Of a stretch of DNA of 64,000 nucleotides, positions 36,921-46,492 are shown one piece after another. A program made the translations under genes and the position numbers. Source of the stretch: Persicaria tinctoria (Eukaryota; Streptophyta; Magnoliopsida; Caryophyllales; Polygonaceae); contig JBANSL010000019.1 in assembly GCA_037127255.1 (NCBI GenBank), forward strand, positions 16,019,001 to 16,083,000, in the 5' to 3' direction. Position 1 is the first letter of the stretch. Each line of letters starts with the position of its first letter. The notes beneath the pieces were generated by a model. The model made no database searches. It saw nothing but the letters and a program-made list of their open reading frames with translations, and was not told where the DNA came from.

Positions 36921-39900
36921 TCAAACCCCCGCAGTCGAAACGGGAGGGGTCCTTACAGTGAGACTGGAACGAAAATCAATGAATAACTGTCGAGGTAAAC
37001 CCTTGGTGAATATATCAGCATACTGATAAGAGGACGGGACATGGAGAACGCGGATATGTCCAATGGCAACCTTGTCCCTTACAAAGTGGAGATCAAGCTC
37101 AATGTGCTTCGTGCGTTGATGCTGGACTGGGTTGCTAGCCAGGTAGACGGCGGAGACGTTGTCCGTATAGACCAGAGTGGCCTTCTGAAGGAGACAACGG
37201 AGCTCAAGGAGGAGGTTCCGGACCCAAGAGCACTCGGACACAACGTTGGCAACACCCCTGTATTCGGCCTCAGTGCTGGAGCGAGATACGACGGACTCAC
37301 GCTTAGCATACCATGACACAAGGGTGTCGTTGAGGAAGACGCAGTACCCAGACGTGGAGCGACGTGTGTCAGGACAACCACCCCAATCTGCATCAGTGTA
37401 AGCAACAAGATCGAGCTTAGAGGAAGGAGTGATCGTGGTGCCAAGCTCAAGAGTGCCGCTGATGTACCGAATGATCCACTTCAAAGCCTGAAAGTGAGGT
37501 TCCCTAGGTGCATGCATGACCAAGCAGACCTGCTGAACGGCGTAACTAATGTTAGGCCTGGTGAAAGTGAGATACTGAAGAGCACCAGCGGGGCTCCTGT
37601 ACAATGTCGGGTCATCAACCAAAGGACCAGAATGAGCACTGAGCTTGTTGGATGTATCGACAGGGGTGGCGACTGGATTACAGTTGACCATCTTAGCCCG
37701 AGCAACAATCTCTGCAGCATACTTACTCTGTGAGAGAAACAGACCTGACGCATGATGTTGAACAGCAACTCCCAAAAAATAAGACAACTGACCCAGATCA
37801 GACATGGCGAATTCCGCACTCAACTGCGAAATAATAGACGTACGAAGAGCATCAGAAGAGGCGGTGAGAATGATGTCGTCGACATATAGCAACAGGAATG
37901 CCAAGTCTGAGCCTCGGCGATAGATAAACAGAGACGAATCGGAACAACTGCCAGTGAAACCGAAACGGAGCAGATGAGAGGCAAAACGCAGGAACCAAGT
38001 CCGTGGAGCCTGTTTTAGACCATACAGAGAGCGCTTGAGGAGACAGACATGCTTCGAACGGTCAGCATCAGCAAACCCCGGCGGCTGAAACATGTAGACA
38101 GTCTCATTCAGATGGCCATGGAGAAATGCGTTCTTGACATCTAACTGATGGATGGCCCAGTTGCGCGACAGAGCTAGACTCACGACCCCTCGGATAGTGG
38201 CAGGCTTGACCACAGGGCTGAACGTCTCATCACAATCAATACCTGCCTGCTGAGATCTACCGTTCACCACAAGACAGGCCATATAGCGCTCCAAAGTCCC
38301 ATCAGATCGGAACTTGTGATGAAAGAGCCACATACAACGAATGACGTTCGCCTCAGGAGGGCGAGGAACAAGAATCCAAGTACCATTCTTCGTAAGGGCC
38401 CTGTATTCGTCGAGCATAGCCGCCTGCCAATTTGGGTCTTGGAGGGCTATTTTGTGGGAGGTGGGAATGGGGGAGAGGGAGGTCTAGGTGGAGGCAGAGG
38501 GTGATTGGGTGTCGGGACGGATGGGAGCATGAGGGGCTAAGCATGGGGATGAGGCGGCGGGCGCAGCAGAGCTGCGGGTAAGGGGTGCAGAGGCGGTGTG
38601 GGATGCGGCGGGCGCAGCATACCCTGCGGCGGGCGCCGCAAGTGGGTGATGCGAGACGGGGAGGTATGCGGTGGGCGCAGCATGTATTGCGGCGGGCGCC
38701 GCCAGTAGGTGATGCGATGCTGGGGGCATGGGCAATTGATAGGTTGCGGGCGCAGCAGTGTGCGGCGCCCGCGACATTGGTGCTTGGCGGGGGGACTGCT
38801 TTGCTAGGCCATGAGGTTGGATGGTGGGGCGATGGGTGGTAGTCATGGATACGATCTGACAGGGTCGGAAGACACCGGAGACGCTGCGGGTGTGTGGTCT
38901 GGTGGTGGGGGGTGGTGGGGGTGGGGGAGGGGGAGACGCAGGAGCACCGGAAGAGCTCTAGGGAAAAAGGAAGTGAGGGAATGGTGACTCAAACTCTGAC
39001 AGAGACACAGGGGGTGTGGGAGACGCAAAGGGAAATCGTGACTCATCAAAGGTGACATGATGTGAGAGAATGATCTTGTGGGTCTTGATATCGAGGCAAA
39101 TATAACCGCGATGATCAGACGGATAGCCTAGGAAGACACATGTAGTGGAGCGCGGGTGAAGCTTGTGCGGGGCTGTGGAGGACTGGTTTGGGAAACACAA
39201 GCACCCGAATGTGCGAAGGTGATCATACCTAGGCTCCGCGTAATAAAGTGTCTGAGCTGGTGAGCGATGGTGTAGGGTAGTGGAAGGGAGAATGTTTAGG
39301 AGATAACATGTGGTGGATAAGGCGTGAGGCCAATAGGGAAGGGGAATAGATGCGTGGAAGAGGAGAGAGCGCATCATGTTGGTAATGGTTCTGATGATTC
39401 TTTCTGCCTTGCCATTCTGCTGAGAAGTATAGGGGCAAGACAAGCATTAGGAGATCCCATTTGCGGCAAAGAAGGAGTGAAAGTCTTTGTTGTCAAATTC
39501 ACGGCCATTGTCACATTGGAAACATTTGATGGACATGTGAAACTGTGTTTTGATGTAGGTATGGAATCTGGCAAAGGTAGGAAACACTTGGGACTTGAAA
39601 TGCAACGGGAAGACCCATAAGTAATGAGTGTAATCATTAAGAAACAAAAGGTAGTACTTGTGACCCTTCTTGCTAGGCACGGGAGAGGTCCAAATGTCGC
39701 TGTGAATGATATCAAAGGGAGCAAGGGTATGGGTCAAAGACCGTTGGAACGGCAGTCTGGCATGTTTGCCTAGTTGGCAGGAAGAGCATAAACCAGAGCG
39801 TGGGTCTTTAGTACAGGTGACAAGGTTCTGGGAACGGAGGACATCTAGAACGGCAGCGCTGGGATGGCCCAGGCGTGCATGCCAGAGGCTGGACGATGAT

Positions 39901-40316
39901 GCCGAGAGGGCGACCGGACACGACTGACTGGACGCAGGAGGTGGTGTGACAGGGTAGAGCTCCCCGGTGCTGTTACATCTCATGCGAGTAACCCCCGTAG
40001 TAAGATCGTTCACAGATAAACCATAGGGATCAAACGTAAGGGAAACGTTGTTGTCAGTAGTGAACCGACGGACAGAGATAAGGTTTTTGACAATCTTTGG
40101 GGAAATAAGGACATTGTTGAGGTGTAGTGGGTGGGTTGGGGTCTGTAATTTGGCGTGGCCAATTCCCGAAGTAGCAAGACGACCACCATTTCCGACGATA
40201 ATAGAGTGGACAGGGCCCTTAAAAGAAATAGATGAGAGGTTACCTGAGGAGTTCGTCATGTGGGAGGTGGCACCAGTATCCATGTACCAAGAAGGGTCTG
40301 AAGATGTCGGTTGCGT
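36921..40316 (-). pseudogene. pol: Copia-1 pol: protease, integrase, reverse transcriptase, RNase H
   Basis: One continuous minus-strand frame covers protease (SWYMDTGATSHMT, catalytic D-T-G at about 40280), the integrase zinc finger (LWHARLGHPS...CSSCQLGKH), the integrase core (DIIHSDIW, DNGREFDN, SQQNGKAER), a proline/alanine-rich linker made of GC-rich repeats (38490-38960), then reverse transcriptase (LDVKNAFLHG, LYGLKQAPRTW, LLYVDDIIL) and RNase H (AYTDADWGG, SSTEAEYRGV, TKHIELDLHFVRD). Only three stops interrupt it: TAA at 39447-39449, TAG at 38958-38960 and TAG at 38484-38486. Each could derive from a glutamine codon by C-to-T change. No frameshift was found. Most motifs are intact, so the copy is fairly young but dead. 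Gag is absent upstream. Confidence 0.9.
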
Positions 40317-40419
40317 AGAGGAGAAGGCGTGATGCAGAGCTGACGGAAGATAGGCTGGGTCAGACGATGGCAGAGAGGCCTGAGGACCGGCATGTCGAGG
40401 GGTAGGATATCCAGGCCTA

Positions 40420-40936
40420 TTTTTTTTTTTTTTTTTTAGAAAAATAAGGGGGAGGGTTTATGTAATTTCGATAAAAGAAATCAAAATCACTATTTCTCCC
40501 AGGAACTTGCGTACAGAGGAAGAAGGAGACACAGGAGAGGGCGAAGCGTCTTGATGCGAAGGCAGAGGAGGATGAGGACAGGGCTCGAAGCGACACCGGT
40601 GGTGCTCGGAGGTTGGATCCAGGTCGTAGGTTGCCGGATCTGGCTAGTGGTGCCGGCGGGTTCAGATCTGAGAGCGATGGATGATGACGGCGAAAGCGAA
40701 GGTGCAGGCTCGGACTTGGCTCGGACTGGGCTCGGGGTAGCGAGCGAGGTTATGGCCGGCGAGAGCCGTGGGTGTGGTGGTCGGCGTGGGGAACAGCGGG
40801 AGCAAGACAGGAGAGGCGAGGAAAAAGGAAGGAAGCGGTTGTGGTGTTCGGGTGTACTAGGTCGAAATCGGGCAAGAGAGTTGAGGTGGGAGGATCAAAT
40901 TAGGGTTCCGTTAGGAAGAAAAAGGCTGTGATACCA
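40420..40936 (-). other. Non-gag segment between the Copia-1 primer site and protease
   Basis: Where gag should be, the sense strand reads a CT/C-rich leader-like sequence (CTCTTGCCCGATTTCGACC, then CACCGGTGTCGCTTCGAGCC) and then ACATAAACCCTCCCCC. It ends in an A-run of about 18 (T on the plus strand, 40421-40438), immediately followed by pol sequence (RPGYPTPRH). No CCHC zinc knuckle or gag motif exists in any frame. It may be the element leader with gag deleted, or a captured polyadenylated transcript. Confidence 0.6.
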
Positions 40937-41080
40937 TGTAAGATTGTAGAATTGATGTAAAGTCATCCTCAGGGTTTCCATTCATTGATATAACATATAT
41001 ATATAGGTTACAAAGGTATTGGGGCTTAATGGGCTTTTAGCCCACTATACAATATTAAGACCTACCTATGTAATCTATCA
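40937..41080 (-). repeat. Copia-1 5' LTR
   Basis: 144 bp with TG...CA ends in plus orientation; followed by the GTCCC duplicate at 41081-41085. The matching 3' LTR is 36784-36923. Confidence 0.92.
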
Positions 41081-41690
41081 GTCCCCTCAATCAATCTCCC
41101 TTATCTCCTTCGACCAGTGGTGGTGGCATGGTGACCGCCTTTTGCCTTTCTCGACACAACGGGCAGCTCCGGCTCCGGCACCAGCACGTCGGCGGGGCGG
41201 GGGTCTCGGGAGGAGAAAGGAAGAGTCCGAGGGTCAGATCTAGCCGACCGGGGTCCGGAGAGGCGCAAATCTAAGATGGGAGGCGTCGCTGGTGTTGAAG
41301 ATGTCGAAGACGACGTTGCGAGTGCGGGCATGCGTCAAGTTCATCCTTTTCAAAGGAGTTCGATTATCCTCAAGAACATTATTCGCAGCCTGGGAAGCCA
41401 CGTGATTTGATGGGAGGGAGGAGTTGCTCCAAGAGCCAAGATGAACAATATCGCCATAGTTGCTGGAGGAGCAAATAGATGCCAGAGTTGTGTTCGATAG
41501 TTATTGTATGCGTCAATTCGCCTTGAATTTTAATTTGTGATATGTATTTGGGGCTTTTAAACTGCTTGTGTGTTTTGAATTTGTAACATGTATATATTGA
41601 GATTTGAATTTGTGAAATCTATTGAAATTTAGTTGCCTCGTATGAAGACCTTGTTGCATTCTAGGTAAGTTTAGAAAAATATATTACTCA
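41081..41690. other. GC-rich E5 segment right of Copia-1
   Basis: The frame 41331-41101 (minus) is serine/threonine/proline-rich (ALATSSSTSSTPATPP) with no recognisable domain. It continues the GC-rich part left of Copia-1 at 36640-36783 and could be a captured exon. Confidence 0.35.
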
Positions 41691-42640
41691 TTTTATAAAT
41701 AGAGATTGGTTCAGTGTTTAAATAGAGGTTGGTTCAGCGACTAAATAGGTTGGTTCAGTTGCTACATAGAGTTTGGTTCAGTGACTATATAGAGGTGAGT
41801 TCAGTGACTAAATGAGGTTGGTTCAGTGGCTAAATAGAGGTTGGTTCAGTGGCTAAATAGAGAGAGGTTCAGTGACTAAATAGAGAAGTTCAGTGACTAA
41901 GTAGATATTGGTTTAGTGAACCATTTTATTTTCAAAGAAAATTAATTAATTAACACAACTTAATTAGCTTCCATGGTTTAATCCCCGCGAATATGCCCAG
42001 TCCCACTCCGTTTGTACTTGTTTTTATAAATAACAAAAACAATCAAATGAAAAGTCGGATTGATTCCTTTTATTTATGTATATATAAGACATGCATTTGC
42101 AAACATAAAATAAATTTGAATTTAGAAGTTAAGGAGAAGATGGAATGTTGAATTTAGAAATTTTTCAAGTGGTTAAGGGGTTTATGCCAAGTGTAGGATT
42201 TTAGAGGTTGGTTCAGTGACTAAATAGAAGTTGGTTCAGTGGAAAAATAGAGATTGGTTCAGTGACTAAATAGAGGTTGGTTAAGTGTCTAAATAGAGGT
42301 TGGTTCAGTGACTAAATAGAGGTTGATTCAGTTAAATAGAGGTTAGTTCAGTGACTAAATAAGTTGGTTCAATGAGTAAATAGAGGTTGGTTCAGTCACT
42401 CGATAGAGGGTGGTTCAGTGACCGAATAAAGAGTGGTTAAGCGAACCGAATAAAGAATGGTTCAGTGACTCAATAGAGGGCGGTTCATAATTTTATAGTA
42501 AATGGTTCAACACATATATAAAGAGTGGTTCAGTGACTAAATATATATTGGTTCATTAATTAAATAGAAGTGGTTTATCAATTTTATAGTAAATGGTTCA
42601 ACACATATATAGAGAATGGTTTAGTGGCTAAACATATAAA
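41690..42640. repeat. 23-bp degenerate repeats, GGTTCAGTGACTAAATAGA type
   Basis: Roughly 25-30 imperfect copies of TTGGTTCAGTGACTAAATAGAGG, mostly 20-24 bp apart, are interrupted at 41925-42200 by unrelated AT-rich sequence. No coding capacity. Confidence 0.85.
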
Positions 42641-43260
42641 TAGAAAGTGGTTCACATCTTTATAACCCTTCTTTATAACTTCATGAACCATTTCTTTATA
42701 ACTTAATGAACCATTTCTTATAACTTCATAAACCGCTTCTCTATAGGTTCATGAACCACTTATTTATAACTTCATGAACCATTTTATTTTAAAAATGATT
42801 CATAAACCATTTTATTTTAAAGATGGTTCATGAAGCATTTTATTTTAAAACTTGATAAACCATTTCTTTATAACTTGATGAACCACTTCTTGTTAACTTG
42901 ATTAACCACTTCTTGATAACATCTTTATATATAGCTTGATGAACCACTTCTTGATAAGTATATATTGATAACATCTCTCTTAATGTGTAATTTATAAATC
43001 TATATGAAATATGTTAATTATTATAAGAATATAAATTCTAGTGGTTCGTCAAATAGAGAGTAGTGGTTCATCAAATAAAGAGTAGTGGTTCAGTGGTTCA
43101 TGAACCATTTTATTTTAAATAAAATTAATTAATTAAAAATAAACATTAAAAGAAAATAAAAGAAGAATGAAAATTTTATAATTATTAAATAGTAGTGGTT
43201 AATAAAATAAATTCTAGTGATTCATCAAATAAAGAGTAGTGGTTCATGAACCATTTTATT
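42640..43260. repeat. 23-bp repeats in opposite orientation (TTCATGAACCATTTCTTTATAAC)
   Basis: Units TTCATGAACCATTTCTTTATAAC repeat every 22-23 bp to about 42960. The TGAACC core is the complement of GGTTCA in the preceding array. Further TGGTTCATGAACCA palindromes occur at about 43095 and 43240. Confidence 0.8.
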
Positions 43261-43475
43261 TTAATATAAATATATTTATTATCATTTTCATTTTAATATT
43301 TATTTTTATTTTGATTTTAATATTAATTATTATTTTTTAGGGCGAAATATATATTAATATATTAATTAGCGTGTAATCAACATATTTAAGTGAAAACATA
43401 TTAATTATAATTAAAGTGGTGGCTTTAACTCAAAAAGTACTAGTTTTAATTGATGCCATTAATAACAAAGGTGTA

Positions 43476-43545
43476 TTGGATGGTGTAATGGTTGAAGTAG
43501 TGGGTGGTGTGTAATAAAGTGCGGGTTCGAATCCTATGCAACGCG
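43476..43545 (+). other. tRNA-like (SINE-type) promoter sequence
   Basis: TGGTGTAATGGT (A box) at 43480 and GGTTCGAATCC (B box) at 43524, about 33 bp apart, have the arrangement of a tRNA-derived RNA polymerase III promoter. The acceptor stem is not well formed. No clear SINE tail or target duplication was found. Confidence 0.5.
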
Positions 43546-43765
43546 GGGGAGCAGCGTTTTTTATTGCTGCTACAACAACGCGTCCACCACACGCGCGGAG
43601 AGGGAAGGGTATGCGAGTGGGCCTCGCATTTTCGAACTGGGCAGGTGCGGGCAACCATTTTTTTGCCCGGATTTTTTAAATGACGTGGACCAATCAAAAC
43701 ATTTCTTGGACCAATCAAATTGCTTCTTTCCTTCTCACTTTTGGAGTTGTGTGTACCCGAACCCA

Positions 43766-43769
<4 letters not shown>

Positions 43770-43861
<92 letters not shown>
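43770..43861. repeat. (TA)n at the right edge of E5
   Basis: About 92 bp of perfect TA follows the E5 terminus ACCCAACCC. Confidence 0.95.
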
Positions 43862-43864
<3 letters not shown>

Positions 43865-44035
43865 GCGATTATATTTAAAAAATAAATAAAATATCATTTT
43901 AATCTTGTCCTTAAATTATTGCAATTAGTTTATGTAGTTGTTTTGTTTTAACGTGGATTTTTATTCTCATTATTTACATAATTTTTGGGAAAATATGATT
44001 TAAATAATAATAATAATAATAATAAATAAAATAAA

Positions 44036-44473
44036 TATAATATGATCTAAGCTGGTAAAGAGGTTGATATTGGCTTGTGTGGGGGAGACTGGAAACCTCT
44101 CCGTCCGGTGGACATGCTTCTTTATGCGTGGGATGAAGGGCTGGATGTTTGTGTTGACTTGACAGGGTCATCCCCTTTTATGCAATCTGGGATGGTTGAT
44201 TTTGTTCCAGGGCAAGTGGTGGCCGAGGCAGCTCATCGTAAGCGGGTCAAGTACCAAGATAAGTGTAAAGCCATTGGTTATGAGTTCTTACCCTTCTCTT
44301 TTTCGACATTGGGGGAACTTGAGCAAGACGCCATAGGCCTTCTATGGAGGATCCAGAAATTTGCTCAAGCTCACGATATAGGAGTTCATAATTCAGTTCA
44401 TATTTTCACTAGGGTGGGGTTTTCTATTGCTAAAGGAGTGGGGGACCCAGATTGTCTCTCGGCTCCCCACTAA
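44036..44473 (+). pseudogene. Conserved plant repeat-associated ORF, fragment
   Basis: The frame runs from about AGKEVDIGLCGGDWKPLRP through DLTGSSPFMQSGMVDFVPG, HRKRVKYQDKCKAIGYEFLP, FSTLGELEQDAIGLLWRIQK and NSVHIFTRVGFSIAKGVG to a stop at 44473. I recall this kind of sequence from many plant genomes, usually annotated as hypothetical or as part of a retroelement-associated protein; I cannot give a function. The frame has no proper start, and its right side stops at a sequence that no longer matches what I remember. It lies between (TAA)n tracts at 44009-44033 and 44490-44600 and has no neighbouring coding partner. Confidence 0.5.
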
Positions 44474-44489
44474 TTCTTTATAAACTCCT

Positions 44490-44501
44490 ATATTTATAAT
44501 A

Positions 44502-44558
<57 letters not shown>

Positions 44559-44559
44559 T

Positions 44560-44596
<37 letters not shown>

Positions 44597-44600
44597 GTAT
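44490..44600. repeat. (AAT)n microsatellite
   Basis: About 110 bp of imperfect TAA/ATT repeat, ending in an inverted TATTATTATT stretch. A shorter one is at 44009-44033. Confidence 0.9.
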
Positions 44601-46142
44601 TATGAAATATTTATTGAAAATTAAAATGATTAAAAAGTGGGTGAAGGGCTCAAAAGTGAGAAAGCACGGATGTGGTTGTAATTGTTGAAAAGGTAAATGG
44701 GTGTTCTTACGCTGATGTGACGGGAAAAATTGAGTTAAGGGAAAAGCAGAAGTGTTCTTGGGTGTGCATGGCCTCATCGATCTTCTGTCTTCACATGATG
44801 TACATGTCTTCTGTATTGGATTGTGTTATTACAGATTGAATTAAAACGATGACTGAATATTGTTACATATAGAATAACTTATTTGTACAGAGTAGCTGGT
44901 ACTTCAATCTTATCTGCAACAATGTTAGCAAATGTGTACAAATATAAGGAAAAGTCTGATGCATTTTGCAGGACTTAAATTGTGCATGTTTATGTTATAC
45001 TCCCATTGTCGTTTCCGATCCAAGGAGTGGATGATGTCTTGTGATTGAAGGCCACCAAGCTTCACTTCCGTGAAATCTCAGCTGTCGAATTCAACTACAG
45101 GAAGGGTGAGCCAATAGAGATGGCTGAGAGCAAGACTGAATCTACACACCACCAGGCTTTGGTTCTATTTGCTGAAATTGTAATATTCAGATTGTATGTT
45201 TCTATTTGCTTCAAATTTGTATAATAACTAAGCAAACAAGTTAAATTCGAATAAAAACAAAATGAGCAAAATGAACACATTAGGAAAAAACGAGCCTTTG
45301 AGTTCGAATTCGAGCTCGGCTTAGCATGAAAATAAACAAGCATATCAAGCTCGAGTTCGAGCTTTATGTTCAGTTTGCGTGCCGAGCTTTAGCAAATGTT
45401 TAGGCTCGAAGAGAAATTGTAAAGTGCAGTTGTGTACGTATAAAAATAAAGTTGTGCAATTATAAAATATAATTGTGTAAAATTTCAAATTTGTGACGTG
45501 ATGGAAAAAAAAAAAAAAATTTAAGAAAAAAGTGCTGAGGTGGAAAAAAAAAAGAGGTACAACTAGCTATTGCACTACAAACCTGGTCAACCAAAGCAGG
45601 CCATGCAGCGAAAAGATCCCTTTGCAATCTTAGCTTGAACCTCTTCTTTGACCCTGGTGTACAATAAATTAGATTTGGAAGGATCTGATGAGTATTTTGT
45701 GTCTAACCTCTGCATCATGTATCTCCATTATGCCAAGATTAAATACAAAATGGACAATCATATTATTAATTTGTAAATGGTTCTTTTTTGTTGCATGCTT
45801 GTGCTGAGGATGAGTTTTTGCCTGAAAAGTATCATATCAAGATATGTTACAAGAGAAGCTCCTATAAAATAGAAAAGGCTTGAATAACCATGGACATAAG
45901 CTCTTAACAGATACCTAAATACGTAAACTATTTAAATAAAATTACTGAATGGTATGGTGCATGGGTAATCAAATTAACATATGTAATTCACTCATTACAC
46001 CAAAAAATGGAAGATCATGACAATACTAGAAGTAAGATGAGAAAAGTAGCTTATTGATATATACTCGCCGATATCAGATTTGACAATACCATGGCAGCAC
46101 CAAATCTATCTAGCATAAAAACATATAATAGTTCGGGTACTT
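44601..46142. other. Remnant sequence without a recognised gene
   Basis: A block at 45290-45430 is rich in GAGCTCGAGTTCGAGCT motifs of the kind seen in plant hAT-type MITEs. 45045-45160 could encode KATKLHFREISAVEFNYRKG, which I do not recognise. 45560-46130 has gene-like base composition but no long frame. Confidence 0.35.
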
Positions 46143-46481
46143 TTATAGAATTCGAAGAGGAAATAATATTGGAAGAGGCAATATATTTGAAGAGGAATAG
46201 AAGCTCAAATATGTTTACACTCTTTATTTGTGTCTTTCACTCTTATTCAAAACTCAAAATATATAGCCTATTTATAGGACTAGTAATGCATGAATGTTAA
46301 CATGTGAACTTCTCATGCATTGAAGCTACAAACTTATTGCTTTAAAACATAGAATGAATTCCTACGTTTCTACCATGCATAAACTTCATGTCTTCAATGG
46401 AGTTCAATGCATGCATGTATGTAACTTTAAACTTGTAACTTAGAAAATTAAAACACCAAATTAAGTTTAATTTTCAAGACA
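46143..46481 (-). repeat. Copia-2 3' LTR
   Basis: 339 bp, matching 58646-58968 over its length. In sense it starts TGTCTTGAAAATTAAACTTA. Its last bases are TATAA where the 5' LTR has TATCA, so the CA end is mutated. Confidence 0.88.
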
Positions 46482-46492
46482 CCCCCTTAAAC

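Larger units (their letters stand above)
36784..41080 (-). mobile_element. Copia-1: small Ty1/copia element, 4.3 kb, minus strand
   Basis: LTRs are 36784-36923 (140 bp) and 40937-41080 (144 bp), both TGTAAGATTG...ATCTATCA. They differ by three substitutions and a 4-bp ACCT duplication. A perfect GTCCC target duplication flanks the element. The primer site TGGTATCACAGCC (initiator tRNA-Met type, one mismatch) touches the 5' LTR at 40924-40936. A purine tract GCGGGGGTT lies next to the 3' LTR at 36924-36933. pol is one frame with three stops; gag is missing. LTRs this short, with this tRNA, fit small copia lineages such as Ale/Retrofit (inference). Confidence 0.92.
36461..43769. mobile_element. 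E5: TA-flanked TIR element, interrupted by a copia element
   Basis: The left end reads GGGGAGGGTTCAAGTGAGAA, then GTGAGAAGGAAATAAGCCATATGATTGG. The right end, reverse-complemented, reads GGGTTGGGTTCGGGTACACA, then GTGAGAAGGAAAGAAGCAATTTGATTGG. Both abut (TA)n. The left part has a GC-rich segment with a duplicated GGTGGTGGTTGGGGGCGCTGAGGCAGCGA unit. Copia-1 sits at 36784-41080. The rest (41081-43769) holds a GC-rich piece, 23-bp repeats in two orientations, and a SINE-like sequence. Without Copia-1, E5 would be about 3 kb. Confidence 0.65.

Noticed and set aside
38484..38846. Separate alanine/proline-rich gene
   Set aside because: It is the in-frame linker between integrase and reverse transcriptase of Copia-1, delimited by two nonsense codons.
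40551..40931. 126-aa plus-strand ORF in Copia-1 as a host gene
   Set aside because: Arginine/glycine-rich antisense frame inside the element leader; no domain and wrong strand for the element.
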